From Berberis thunbergii (Eukaryota > Streptophyta > Magnoliopsida > Ranunculales > Berberidaceae), in the NCBI GenBank assembly GCA_003290165.1, contig QNQO01000686.1, positions 310,001 to 374,000 of the forward strand: 64,000 bases of DNA, read 5' to 3'. Shown in pieces: positions 11,010 to 21,574 of this stretch. The notes under the pieces are model-generated. The model ran no database searches, had not been told where the DNA came from, and saw nothing but the letters and a program-made list of their open reading frames with translations. The translations under genes and the position numbers were made by a program. Position 1 is the first letter of the stretch. Each line of letters opens with the position of its first letter.

Positions 11010-11665
11010 ATGGCTGGTGGAGAAACTCCTCCATCACAGCCTCCAAAGATCGAGGCTAATTCACCATTTTTTCTAGGGCCGCAAGATAGGCCTGGGGATT
11101 TTATCACTCCGATTCGCCTCAAAGTCAACAACTTTGATGATTGGTCTCATGCAATTCGTGTTGCTCTTACTTCCCGCAGAAAATTTGGTTTTCTTGATGG
11201 CTCCATTAAAGACCTGGTTCCCCCTTGCACGAAGGATGATTGGATTACAATTCACTGCATGCTCGTTTCTTGGCTCATGAACACGATTGACTCGGAGGTA
11301 AAATCTATGTTATCAAACTATGATGATGCAAAACGATTGTGGGATGATTTGCATGAAATATTTTGTCTTGTCAATGGTCCAAGAATCCAACAACTAAATC
11401 TGACATAAATCGCTGTGAGCAGACCAAAACTATGCCCATTGCGGTTTATTTCAGCAAACTGACTATGTTGTGGGATGAATTAGATAAACATGAACCCTTA
11501 ATCTCTTGCAAGTGTGGCAGGTGTACTTGTGGTGTAGGTAAACAACATGCGGAAAGGCGTGAGAGAGATCGATTACATCAATTTCTGCTTGGTTTGGTTT
11601 CCGAATATTATGCCTCCCTGCGTTCTACTCTCTTGTCTCAAGACCCCCCTACCATCACTAAATAG
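11010..11665 (+). pseudogene. Copia 2 gag, frameshifted
   Basis: Starts MAGGETPPS at 11010 and reads through a typical gag N-terminus (FLGPQDRPG, LKVNNFDDWSHAIRVAL, WDDLHEIF) to a stop at 11406-11408. The continuation lies in another frame (RCEQTKTMPIAVYFSKLTML, CKCGRCTCG, RLHQFLLGL) to about 11665, after which the first frame resumes. It is therefore broken by at least two frame changes. The motifs match the UBN2/retrotrans-gag family of plant Copia elements. Confidence 0.88.
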
Positions 11666-13250
11666 AGCTTTCCAAACAATAGCTCAAGAGGAAAGAGTTA
11701 GGGGGATAGCACGCATTAAAGACGAGGCATTTGAAGTTGCGGGCTTTGCGGTACGTATGGACAATCGTTCCAAACCACGCCTTACTCGCGCCGAGAAGGC
11801 TGCCCTGGTCTGCTCACACTGCCACAAGACGGGTCATACCGACACCACCTGCTTTGAGCTGCACGGCACTCCAGATTGGTTCATTGAGAAGTTTGGGGCT
11901 AAAAGTGCGACGAAGGGGGCTGCACCAGTTGCTGCTGCACGTGGCCGCGGACACGTCAAGGCCAACAAGGCCACGTCTGACCGGGCCCTGATCGCACCGC
12001 CAGGATCTTCGTCGGCTGCACCTCTACCAGGTTTTTCTGCCGAACAATGGCAGGCTCTCATGGCCGCTTTCGGCACTCCTCACCCTTCCCCTCATCAGTT
12101 GAACGGTAAGTGGATTATTGACACTGGGTGCTCCAATCATGTTACGGGAGATTTGTCGTATTTGTCGGATTTAAGAAATGTGACTCCCTGCTCTGTTGGC
12201 CTCCCGGATGGTCAGAGTGTTGTTGCCTTGAAGGAAGGACTTGTCAAACTTACTGACAAAATTATCCTTAACCATGTTCTTTATGTTCCAAAATTAAATT
12301 GTAATTTAATTTCGGCTTCACAATTGAATGATGATATAAACTGTGAATTCATAACTAACTCAGACTTGTGTGCTATCCAGGACCGACACACGAGGGAGGT
12401 GATAGGAACGGGTGACAGAAGGGATGGACTATACTACTTACGGGAGGAGACAAAGGTACAAGCAGTTTCAGTTAATCCTTCAACTTCTTTGGAGCTTTGG
12501 CATCGCAGATTGGGTCATCCTTCCGAGAAAGTGGTGAAGTTGCTTCCTTTTTTCAGCAATTCTAGTGGTAACTTGAATAAAGCATGTGAAATTTGTCACC
12601 GTGCTAAACATTCTAGGGATAGTTTTCAGTTAAGTGATAATAAATCTACTCGAATTTTCGAGTTAGTACATTGTGATTTATGGGGGCCATATGATACACC
12701 TTCGTCTTGTGGGGCTCGCTATTTTTTGACATTAGTGGATGACTTCTCCCGCGCTGTATGGATCTATCTGTTAGTTGATAAAACGGAGGTTTTTAAAATG
12801 TTTATGTCCTTTATAGCTATGATTGATAGACAGTTTTCTCAGAAATTGAAGATTGTTCGTAGTGATAATGGTACTGAATTTAATTGCCTTAAAGATTATT
12901 TTTTGGCCAATGAAATTCTGTTTCAAACTTCTTGTGTGGAGACTCCTCAACAAAATGGCCGAGTAGAAAGGAAACATAAACACATTTTGAATGTTGCTCG
13001 GGCACTACGATTTCAGGGTGGTTTACCACTTTATTTTTGGGGGGAATGTGCCATTGCCGCTGCTCATATAATTAATCGGACACCTTCTAGTATTCTTGGC
13101 AATAAAACTCCATATGAAGTCTTGTTTGGTGATCCGCCTTCCTTTGGTGAATTGCGTGTTTTCGGTTCTCTGTGCTTCGCCCATAATCAGAAGGCAAAGG
13201 GTGATAAGTTTGCCAGTAGAAGTTGTAAATGTGTATTTGTGGATATCCGT
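11660..13250 (+). pseudogene. Copia 2 zinc knuckle, protease and integrase
   Basis: Continuous frame with the CCHC knuckle CSHCHKTGHTDTTC, the protease motif WIIDTGCSNHVTG, GAG-pre-integrase (LWHRRLGHPSEKV, CEICHRAKH) and the integrase core with LVHCDLWGPY, IVRSDNGTEF and QQNGRVERKH, giving Asp-Asp-Glu. The frame is lost near 13250 at the conserved phrase that normally reads FLGYP, and the protein resumes in another frame. All visible catalytic residues are kept. The frameshift separates integrase from RT. Confidence 0.88.
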
Positions 13251-15148
13251 TTGGCAAGAAAGGTTGGTATTTGTTTGATTTGGACAAGCAAGATTTTTTT
13301 GTGTCCAGGGATGTCACGTTTTATGAGAATGTGTTCCCATATATTGATGTTGAGGCTACTAATTTTGCTGCTCGCAATGACATTCATGGTAATCTGCATG
13401 ACGAGGTGGCTGTGGATCTTCCGGATTTTTTAGAAAATGATGAGGAGGTGCAGCCAGTACGCCCTCCCACGCCCAGGGGTGCTCCAGACCCGCAGCCGCA
13501 GTCTACTACACAGATGCAGCCGCCACCACAGGCCGCCACACCGTCCACACCTAGGCCTGCTCCAGCCCAGCAGCCGCGAGCCATACCACAGCCCACCACC
13601 ACGCCGTTGCAGCCCGTGATCCCTGCACCGCAGCCACAGGTGTTGCCTATGCCTTCTCATACTGATGATTCAGGGGGGGCAGTGTCGGGAGATGCTCCGC
13701 CAAGTGAGCATTTAGGTCGTGGCTTTCAGGAAAAGTATTCTTCGGTTAAGCTACGTGACTTTGTTACACACACTACGGTGAAGAAAAATAGTCCATCCTC
13801 CGCTTCACCTGCTTCTACATCTTCACCTCCCTCAGGTACACCTTATCCTATAGCACATTATGTTAGTTGTGACAGTTTTTCTGTGAAACACCGAAATTTT
13901 ATTGCAGCTATTACAGCTGGAAGAGAGCCACAGTCTTTTAAGGAGGCTGTAAAAGATGCAGGGTGGCGTGCCGCTATGCAAGCATAGATGCGGGCCTTGG
14001 AAGACAATGGGACGTGGACTATGGAAAAGTTGCCTTCAGGGAAGAAGGCTCTTGGTAGTCAATGGTTGTATAAGATAAAGTACAGATCTGATGCTAGTAT
14101 TGAGCGATTGAAGGCTCGTTTGGTTGTTTTCGGTAATCATCAGACCGAAGGGATAGATTATGACGAAACATTCGCTCCAGTGGCAAAAATGACTACTGTT
14201 CGCGCATTCCTTGCAATTGCGGCTTCTAAAAATTGGGAGTTGCATCAGATGGATGTACACAATGCTTTCCTGCACGGGGATCTAGATGAGGAGGTCTATA
14301 TGAAACTCCCTCCTGATTTTACCTCTGATGACCCTGGTTTGGTGTGTCGGTTGCGTAAATCTCTATATGGATTGAAACAAGCTCCTAGATGTTGGTTTGC
14401 TAAGCTCGTGTCAGCTTTAAAAGGGTATGGTTTTTTACAGTCCTATTCTGATTATTCCCTTTTTACTTATAAGAAGGGGCCGGTTCAAATTAATGTGCTC
14501 GTGTATGTTGATGATTTAATACTCTCTGGAAATGATTCTGCTGCTTTGGATCTGTTTAAAAGCTACCTTGGCTCCTGTTTTCATATGAAGGACCTCGAGG
14601 TCCTTAAATACTTCCTTGGTATTGAGGTTGCCCGCAGCTCTGCAGGGTTGTTTCTTTGTCAACGTAAATATGCACTTGATATTATTTCGGAGGTGGGTCT
14701 CTTAGGTTCGAAGCCTGCTATGTCTCCGATCGAACAAAACCATCAACTAGCGCGTGCCACAGGTTCTCTTCTCTCGGATCCTGAATCTTATAGGCGTCTG
14801 GTGGGGCGTTTGGTCTATTTGGCGGTCACACGTCCTGATTTGACGTACTCGGTTCATGTGCTATCTCAATTTATGCATCAACCGCGACAAGAGCATTGGG
14901 ATGCTGCATTGCGTGTTGTCCGCTATTTAAAAGGTACTCCGGGTTACGGTATTCTCCTGCGCTCGGATAGTGACTTGACTTTGCAAGGTTGGTGTGATTC
15001 TGATTGGGCCGCTTGCCCTATTACTCGGAGGTCCCTGACGGGGTGGTTGGTGTTTTGGGCCATTCTCCGATTGCTTGGAAAACTAAGAAGCAACATACGG
15101 TTTCTCGTTCTTCGGCTGAGGCGGAATATCGCCCTATGGCCGCCATAA
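13229..15148 (+). pseudogene. Copia 2 linker and reverse transcriptase
   Basis: The frame starting near 13229 reads GKKGWYLFDLDKQDFFVSRDV, a Pro/Gln/Thr-rich GC-rich linker (13440-13660), then the RT. A TAG at 13985-13987 interrupts the conserved MQAELRALE-like segment. After it come GSQWLYKIKYRSD, KARLVVFGNHQ, VHNAFLHGDL, LYGLKQAPRCW and the catalytic VLVYVDDLILSGND. The frame is left near 15050 within TGWLVF. One stop and one frameshift disable it. Confidence 0.88.
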
Positions 15149-15459
15149 CGTGTGAGTTGAAATGGTTGAAAGGTTTATTATTGAGTTTAGGGGTACTTCA
15201 TCCCAAGGCCGTTCCCCTCTTTTGTGATAGTCAGTCTGCCATATACATTGCGCAAAACCCCGTCTTCCATGAACGTACGAAGCATATTGAAGTTGATTGT
15301 CACTTCGTTCGTGATGCCATTCAGGATGGTCTTATTGCTCCTTCTTACGTGCCGACGACTGATCAGTTGGCAGACATTTTCACAAAGGCTTTGGGTAAAT
15401 CGCAGTTCGATTATCTCCTTGGCAAGTTGGGCATTCTTAACCCTCATGCTCCCACTTGA
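15050..15459 (+). pseudogene. Copia 2 RNase H
   Basis: Reads [49 protein letters not shown] and ADIFTKALG, the usual end of a plant Copia polyprotein. The stop at 15457-15459 lies directly before the polypurine tract. It is one frame away from the RT. Confidence 0.88.
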
Positions 15460-15465
15460 GGGGGG

Positions 15466-15759
15466 TATTAGGAAATACATCCTATTGTTAGGAAAATATT
15501 TTTCAGTATTAGAAAATACATCCTATTATTAGGAAAATATCTTCCAGTATTAGGAAATACATTCTATTGTTAGGAAAATATATTTTAGCATATTGTATTG
15601 CAAGTTTTATGGGGTTAGGAAACTTTCCGATGGCTAGTGATTTGTTTCCTTGGTTTGGGAGGTTTCCTAATGTATGGTGATTTCCTATTGTATTTTGACT
15701 ACAATATTTATATTGCTGATGAATGAATGAAAGAACACAATTTGACCTTAAACTTATCA
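15466..15759 (+). repeat. 3' LTR of Copia element 2
   Basis: 294 bp, TATTAGG...TTATCA, preceded by the tract ttgagggggg and followed by the target duplication ataat. Confidence 0.93.
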
Positions 15760-15764
15760 ATAAT

Positions 15765-16996
15765 AACAATAAAAAAGATAATACTTCTCTGAAAATCAAC
15801 TCAAACTAATCGTGCTGATTGTGCTTCTAGAAATAAACAACTTTATAAGAAATGAAGTATTAACAGTCCAAACTGAAGTGAGTTAAGGTACGGTTCTAAA
15901 CCATTTGATGGCGAGCAGAGTCTCTCTAAAGCTCCTCCAGTACCTCCCTTACGTTGTTGGTTATTCTCTTAACCCCTTTTTCCTCTGTATCATCAGTTTC
16001 AACTTGAAGAGGAAAAAGCAAACTAATTTGTATAAGTTGGGATTCAATTTTTGTGCTCTGTTTGATCTTATTGTGTCAATAGTATTTATGCACATGACAC
16101 AGCTTGAATTATATTTATCACATTTTTGTTTTTTGTTTCTTTTTGTGTTTGTTAAGTGTTTTTGTTCTTAGGGTCTAAAACCCCCTCACTCAGTGATTGC
16201 TTATGAATAAAATTATATATATTGTCGAAGAAAAAGAAGTTGTCATATTTACATGTTTATTAGAATGAATAGACTCGGATTGAGATTGCTTAAATCATAG
16301 GGATCATATGTGCATTTTTAAAACAGAAATGAAAATCTGGTCTACCGAGTACCATTTCTTCCTCAAGCTGTCTTCTAATTTTGCCATAAACTTAAGAAGT
16401 AATTGCTTTAGACATGATTGCTCACAAGAACAAAGCCATCAACTGCCGATTATACTTTATTAACAAAATCTTACCAGCATAGAAAAACCTGAACAAACTT
16501 AAGTCATAGTTTCAGAATTTGTAGAAAGTGTGTAGTTACATAATAGGAAATGAAGTGCAGCTGCTAAAGAACAAAATGAAGTCACAGTTTCAGAGTGACT
16601 AACACTGTGTGATTTTAGCAAGAAGAGAGATAAATGGAGGGAAGTTTCAGGAAAGATTCTGAGCTCTTTCTCTCATCCACAAAGCGGATACTTTTGTAAA
16701 CTTCTCCTTCACAGTCCCCTAGATTCCCTTACATTCCCACCCTTAGACTCTTAGCTTACAATTCTTTAAGGAGACACGAAGGCAAATTCCATTAGGAATG
16801 CATTATTTTTTCATATCCCTTAACATGATCATGTACCATCCAGGCCAGTGTTTGACCTGCCTGCTTTTTCCTTACTAAACGTCAAGTATAGTCCATACCG
16901 ATACAAAAGATATTAGTTAGCTATCCTTATTGTGGTACAGTTTTGTTTGATATATAACAGATTCTAGGCTATATAGTTCTCAAGCAAAATCGAGAG
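15765..16996 (+). promoter_or_regulatory. intergenic spacer between subtilase copies 1 and 2, including copy 2 upstream region
   Basis: No convincing gene. The first part (15765-16560) repeats almost collinearly at 19370-20300 downstream of copy 2, including the block atggcgagcagagtctctc at 15909 and 19591. The second part (about 16570-16990) repeats upstream of copies 1 and 3. The short ORF beginning MASRVSLKLLQ at 15909 is not kept open in the second copy, so it is not called as a gene. Confidence 0.7.
16949..16957 (+). promoter_or_regulatory. TATA-box candidate of the intact subtilase gene
   Basis: The sequence gatatataa lies about 40 bp before the start codon at 16997, implying a very short 5' leader. 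Truncated copy 3 has gatatttaa at the matching place near 20639. Confidence 0.5.
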
Positions 16997-19273
16997 ATGA
17001 GGGTTGCTAACAGGGAGTTTCTCCTCTTCATTTTCCTTTTATATATGCTCTTTGTCTTCCTCTTCGAATGCACATTAGCTGCAAGATCCACATATATTGT
17101 CCATATGGACAAATCTTTCATGCCCAAGCCCTTTACAACTCATCATACTTGGTACTCGGCCACCATCGATTCTCTAAAGTTTGTAGGTCCAGCTGGCTCA
17201 GATGCTTCTATGCCGAGGTTACTCTATAGTTATGACAATGCCATTCATGGTTTTAGTGCAGTCCTTTCGTTAGAAGAATTGCATAAGCTAGAGAAGTCTC
17301 CTGGCTTTGTCAGTGCTTACCGTGAAAAGATTTTCAAGCTTCATACTACCCATACTTCCAAATTTCTTTCTCTCAATCCTGTCACTGGCCTTTGGCCAGC
17401 ATCAGACTATGGGAAAGATGTGATAGTGGGATTATTGGATTCGGGAGTCTGGCCAGAGAGCGAGAGTTTTAATGATGCTGGAATGACAGAGGTCCCCAAG
17501 AGGTGGAAAGGTTTTTGCCAAACGGGGATCAACTTCAATTCTTCCACATGCAACCGGAAACTCATAGGTGCTCGTTACTTCATTGAGGGTGCTTTTGCTG
17601 CTAACTCTCTTATTGAAGATGCCAAAAGGTCACCGAGGGATATAGATGGACATGGGACACACACCTCATCAACTGTTGCTGGGAACTATGTTGAAGGAAT
17701 ATCATTCTTTGGCTATGCCAAGGGCACTGCTAGAGGAATTGCACCTCGTGCTAGGGTGGCCATGTACAAGGTCTGCGTGTATGTGTGCCATAATTCCGAC
17801 TACCTAGCTGGAATAGACGCAGCGATTGTAGATGGTGTTGACATAATATCAATCTCAATTGGCTTCGACCCCACCGAAGAACCTCTATATGAAGATACAA
17901 TTGCAATTGCATCCTTTGCAGCGATGGAGAAGGGTGTGCTTGTCTCTGCAGCAGCCGGAAATTCTGGTTCTCAGCCCTATACTATCAGCAATGGAGCTCC
18001 TTGGTTGTTGACAGTTGGAGCAGGATCCATTGATCGACAGTTATCTGCAAAAGTAACACTAGGCAATCAGAAGGTAATCATCGGTCAGTCCATGTTTCCT
18101 GTGAATGCATTTCTGGTGGACTTGCCAGTGGTCTACAATGAAACCCTCTTACCATGCCATTCATCTGAGTTACTGTCAGAAGCATCTGGGATGATTGTTA
18201 TCTGTGATGATGCACATGGTGACCTTTACACACAAACAGTGCAAATTTCCCAATCGGAAGTTTCTGGAGCAATATTTATCTCCAATGATATGGAATTTTT
18301 CGAGTATGGTACTAATATGTCTTGTCCAGGAGTTATAGTTCATCCAGACAATGTTCCATTGTTGTTGGATTATGTGAAGTCTATCGCCAAGCCATATGCA
18401 ACAATCAAGTTTCAGGAAGATATATTGGGAACAAATCCTGCACCAGCAGTGGCCTCTTACAGTTCCAGAGGACCTTCTCTGACCTACCCAGGAATCTTGA
18501 AGCCAGATTTAATTGCTCCTGGATCTTTAATCTTGGCAGCTTGGATTCCTATCAAACCCACTGCATCAATTGGATTGAACTTGGACTTGATGAGTAACTA
18601 TAACGTGATTTCTGGAACATCCATGGCTTGTCCTCATGCAGCTGGAGTTGCTGCACTTCTAAAGGGTGCTCACCCTGACTGGAGCCCTGCTGCCATACGA
18701 TCAGCCATGATGACCACTGCTAACCCTTATGATAATACTCGGGGTTTGATCAGAGATATAGGTTTCAATATGAAACCTGCCACCCCTCTAGCTATGGGAG
18801 CGGGTCACATTGATCCTAATAAAGCACTCGATCCAGGTCTTGTCTACGATTTGGATGCTCAAGACTATTTGAATCATCTCTGCTACATGAACTTCACCAG
18901 GAATCAAATCTTAGCCATTACTAGATCATCAAACTATAGTTGCTCAACAATGAATATCGATCTGAATTACCCTTCTTTCATGGCTTTCTTTAACCTCACA
19001 ACTTTGACGTCTCATGTGTTTCAGAGAACATTGACTAATGTAGAAGACGGAGGATCAACTTATATGGCTAAGTTGATATTGCCAAAAGGAACATCAATCA
19101 CTGTGACACCGACTACACTTGTTTTTAGTAAGAAGAACGAGAAGCTGAGCTACAGTTTATCTGTAGATATCCGAAAGATGAACCAGACAATGTCATACGG
19201 TTCCTTGCTTTGGGAAGATGATGGAGCAAAGCATATTGTAAGGAGTCCCATTGTGGTATACAGGGAGACTTAA
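16997..19273 (+). CDS. subtilisin-like serine protease (plant subtilase, SBT1-like)
   Basis: An intact single-exon gene for 758 residues, the usual length of plant subtilases. Plant subtilases are secreted proteases that cleave proteins in the cell wall and apoplast. The order is a hydrophobic signal peptide (residues 1 to about 29, ending near CTLAARS), an inhibitor I9 propeptide starting STYIVHMDK and ending near residue 118, the S8 catalytic domain with a protease-associated insert at roughly 350-480, and a C-terminal fibronectin-III-like domain from about 650. The catalytic residues are Asp148 (GLLDSGVWPES), His219 (DGHGTHTSS), Asn322 of the oxyanion hole (AAGNSGS) and Ser542 ([12 protein letters not shown]). 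The start is supported by the leader peptide and by the conserved upstream repeat. It is the only undamaged member of a three-copy tandem array. Its substrate cannot be inferred. Confidence 0.96.
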   Translation: MRVANREFLLFIFLLYMLFVFLFECTLAARSTYIVHMDKSFMPKPFTTHHTWYSATIDSLKFVGPAGSDASMPRLLYSYDNAIHGFSAVLSLEELHKLEKSPGFVSAYREKIFKLHTTHTSKFLSLNPVTGLWPASDYGKDVIVGLLDSGVWPESESFNDAGMTEVPKRWKGFCQTGINFNSSTCNRKLIGARYFIEGAFAANSLIEDAKRSPRDIDGHGTHTSSTVAGNYVEGISFFGYAKGTARGIAPRARVAMYKVCVYVCHNSDYLAGIDAAIVDGVDIISISIGFDPTEEPLYEDTIAIASFAAMEKGVLVSAAAGNSGSQPYTISNGAPWLLTVGAGSIDRQLSAKVTLGNQKVIIGQSMFPVNAFLVDLPVVYNETLLPCHSSELLSEASGMIVICDDAHGDLYTQTVQISQSEVSGAIFISNDMEFFEYGTNMSCPGVIVHPDNVPLLLDYVKSIAKPYATIKFQEDILGTNPAPAVASYSSRGPSLTYPGILKPDLIAPGSLILAAWIPIKPTASIGLNLDLMSNYNVISGTSMACPHAAGVAALLKGAHPDWSPAAIRSAMMTTANPYDNTRGLIRDIGFNMKPATPLAMGAGHIDPNKALDPGLVYDLDAQDYLNHLCYMNFTRNQILAITRSSNYSCSTMNIDLNYPSFMAFFNLTTLTSHVFQRTLTNVEDGGSTYMAKLILPKGTSITVTPTTLVFSKKNEKLSYSLSVDIRKMNQTMSYGSLLWEDDGAKHIVRSPIVVYRET

Positions 19274-20693
19274 TCCATTTGGGGTTTATTGATTAGTATT
19301 GTGCTTATTTTCTTGGACATCAGTCCTTAGAAGCTATTATATGATCATGGTATATTGTATATCTTATCTATAATAACAATAAAAAAAAAATACTTCTCTG
19401 AAAATCAACTGGAGTATGTTAGATAACAGACACCGCATTAAGTTTTATGGAATCGCACAAATTTGGTCATCCTATCTCTGAAAATATTTTCTCAAACTAA
19501 TTGTGCTTCTAGAAACAAACAACTTTATAAGAAATGAAGTATTACCAGTCCAAATTGAAGAGAGTTTAGTCATGGTTCTAAACCATTTGATGGCGAGCAG
19601 AGTCTCTCCAAAAATCCTCCAGTACCTCCCTTACATTGTTGGTTATTCTTTAACCCATCTTCTTCTGTAACATCAATTTCAATTTGAAGAGGAAAAAGCA
19701 TACTAATTTGTCTCAATTGGGATTCAATTTTTGTGTTCTGTTTGATTTTATTTGCCAATAATATTTACGTACATGATGCAGCTTGAATTTTGTGCATCTC
19801 TTTTTTGTTTCTTTTTATGTTTGTTTAATTAATTGGTCTTGTTCTTAGGGTCTAAAGCCCCCTCACTCAGTGATCGCTTATGGATAAAATTATATCTGTC
19901 GTCGAAGTAAAAGAAGAAGAACAAGTCATATTTATATGGTTAATTAGAATGAATATACTCTGATTGAGATTGCTTAAATCATAGGTATAATATGTGCATT
20001 TTTCAAACAGAAACAAAGATCTGATCTCCCAAGTGCCAATTCTTCCTCAAATTATCTTCTAATTCTTCGATAAACTTAAGAAGTAATAGTCAACAAAGAT
20101 ACATTAGACATGATTGCTCACAAGAACAGAGTGCCTAAAAACAGAGTCATCAACTTCCGATTATACCTTATTAACAAAACAGGGCAGGCCAACATAGAAA
20201 AACCTAAGCAAACTTAAGTAATAGTTTCAGAATGAATAGAAAGTGGGTAGTTACATAATAGGAAATAAGAGCAGTTGACTCTTCCATGCTACAAAACATT
20301 CTAAAGAACAAAATGAAGTCAACAGTTTCAGAGTGACTAACACAGTGTTATTTTAGCAAGAAGAGAGATAAATGGAGGGAAGTTTCAGGAAAAATTATGA
20401 GCTATTTCTCTCATCCACATTCCCTTGCATTCCCACCCTTAGACTCTTAGCTTACAATTCTTTAATGAAAAACGAACAAATTCTAATGCATCGTTTTTTT
20501 CATATCCCTTAACATGATCATGTACCACCCAGGCCAGTGTCTGACCTGCATGCTCTTTCAATACTAAACGTCAAGCATAGTCCATATTGATACAAAAATA
20601 TGAGTTGGCTATCCTTATTGTGGTACAGTTTTGTTTGATATTTAACAGGTTCTAGGCTATGTAGTTCAAAAGCAAAAATCGAGTGATGAGGGT
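19274..20693 (+). pseudogene. 3' flank of copy 2 and truncated upstream remnant of subtilase copy 3
   Basis: After the stop codon the sequence follows the flank of copy 1 (tccatttggggtttattgat, then tatctataataacaataaaa). It then repeats the copy 1-copy 2 spacer and finally the upstream region of the gene, reaching ttctaggctatgtagttc and gatgagggtt at 20684-20693. This matches copy 2 through atgagggtt, the start codon plus two codons. Beyond it the sequence changes to T-rich sequence and an AAT repeat. A third gene copy began here but has no coding body in this window. Confidence 0.8.
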
Positions 20694-20743
20694 TTTTATT
20701 TTTATTTTTTATTTAAAGCGGGTTTTGAAGATCCCAAAACCTT

Positions 20744-20775
20744 ATAATAATAATAACAATAATAATAATAATAAC

Positions 20776-20808
<33 letters not shown>
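20744..20808. repeat. (AAT)n microsatellite
   Basis: About 65 bp of AAT/ATA triplets with a few AAC interruptions, at the junction between the truncated subtilase copy 3 and the Gypsy element. Confidence 0.95.
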
Positions 20809-20810
20809 TT

Positions 20811-21239
20811 ATGTGTCCAAATCTCGTTCTTCTATAAGTTTGACCTGCAAAACAGATGGTAGACTGCCAAAGACCACCTTTTTTGTGGTCAAAGGCACTC
20901 CAATGCTTAAGTTAGTAACTATGTTGGAGAAGGAAATAACTCCAGACATAACTGAGTTAAACTTGCATACATTTGTCAAATGTTCTTTTACCTTATATAA
21001 TAGTCGTAGTTAATTCCTTGGGTGACTTGTGCATGTGAGGCACAACGAGGGGAGACGTTCTTCGTAACAGTCTCCTTGTTTGGGTTTGGATCTGGGTTTT
21101 AGTTATGAATTATTCTGATGGGCTCTGTTTGGACTTTTAGGACTAGTTTCGTCTTTTTTGGGCTTTATGAATTAGTTTGATTTTGAGATACTTCATCCTT
21201 GTGTATGGTTGCGATGACAGTCTATTTTGATATACATCA
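20811..21239 (-). repeat. probable 3' LTR (partial or uncertain start) of Tat-like element 2
   Basis: The sequence tatacatca|gctattccactctagttagtg at 21231-21258 resembles the LTR-to-polypurine junction of element 3 at 58027-58055 (tatcatca|actactttccctaagttag). The LTR therefore probably ends at 21239. Its outer end cannot be fixed because no partner LTR is visible. Confidence 0.4.
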
Positions 21240-21574
21240 GCTATTCCACTCTAGTTAGTGGGTATGTTCACGTAGCCACTAACTGTTGTGCATGCCCACT
21301 AATTGTGTGGTTGTTCAATTTTTGATGTCACCATCACGACGCATTTAATGTTATTACCAATGGTTGCTTCTTCTGTCTCTCAGCTTCGTCCGTTCGTTCG
21401 ATTCGGCCTGATTTTGGGATTTTGTGCGATTTTCTTATCTCGTACATTTTTTAATGAGCGGACCTTTCGTTGTTCTTTCTTATAAAAGAAGGAGTTGGGT
21501 ACGGTGTTATCTCTTTTACGTTCCCTTTATTCTCAAGTGTTGATTTCTTTTTCTTTCATCTTTGTTTCGTAACG

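Larger units (their letters stand above)
10654..15759 (+). mobile_element. Ty1/Copia retrotransposon 2 in 3' flank of subtilase copy 1
   Basis: A 5106-bp plus-strand element with LTRs of 309 and 294 bp, flanked by the 5-bp duplication ataat (10649-10653 and 15760-15764). The matching site downstream of copy 2 (near 19368, tctataataacaat) is uninterrupted. The primer-binding site TGGTATCAGAGC follows the 5' LTR and the tract ttgagggggg precedes the 3' LTR. The coding region holds gag, CCHC, protease, integrase, RT and RNase H but has several stops and frameshifts. The LTRs begin TATTAGG rather than the standard TG. Confidence 0.96.

Noticed and set aside
11834..13660. Minus-strand ORFs of 70-80 codons inside Copia 2
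   Set aside because: They are shadows of the gag-pol frames and of the GC-rich Pro/Gln linker.
15909..16171. Short ORF beginning MASRVSLKLLQYLPYVVGYS
   Set aside because: The same DNA block recurs at 19591, but there the frame closes soon after. Sequence conservation reflects the tandem duplication, not coding.
16997..19273. A possible intron in the intact subtilase gene
   Set aside because: The frame is open across all 758 codons with all domains present, as in many single-exon plant subtilases. No intron is needed.
20682..20693. tgatgagggtt as the TG start of the LTR of Gypsy element 2
   Set aside because: It matches the start-codon region of subtilase copy 2 base for base, so it belongs to the truncated gene copy. 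The LTR start remains undefined.
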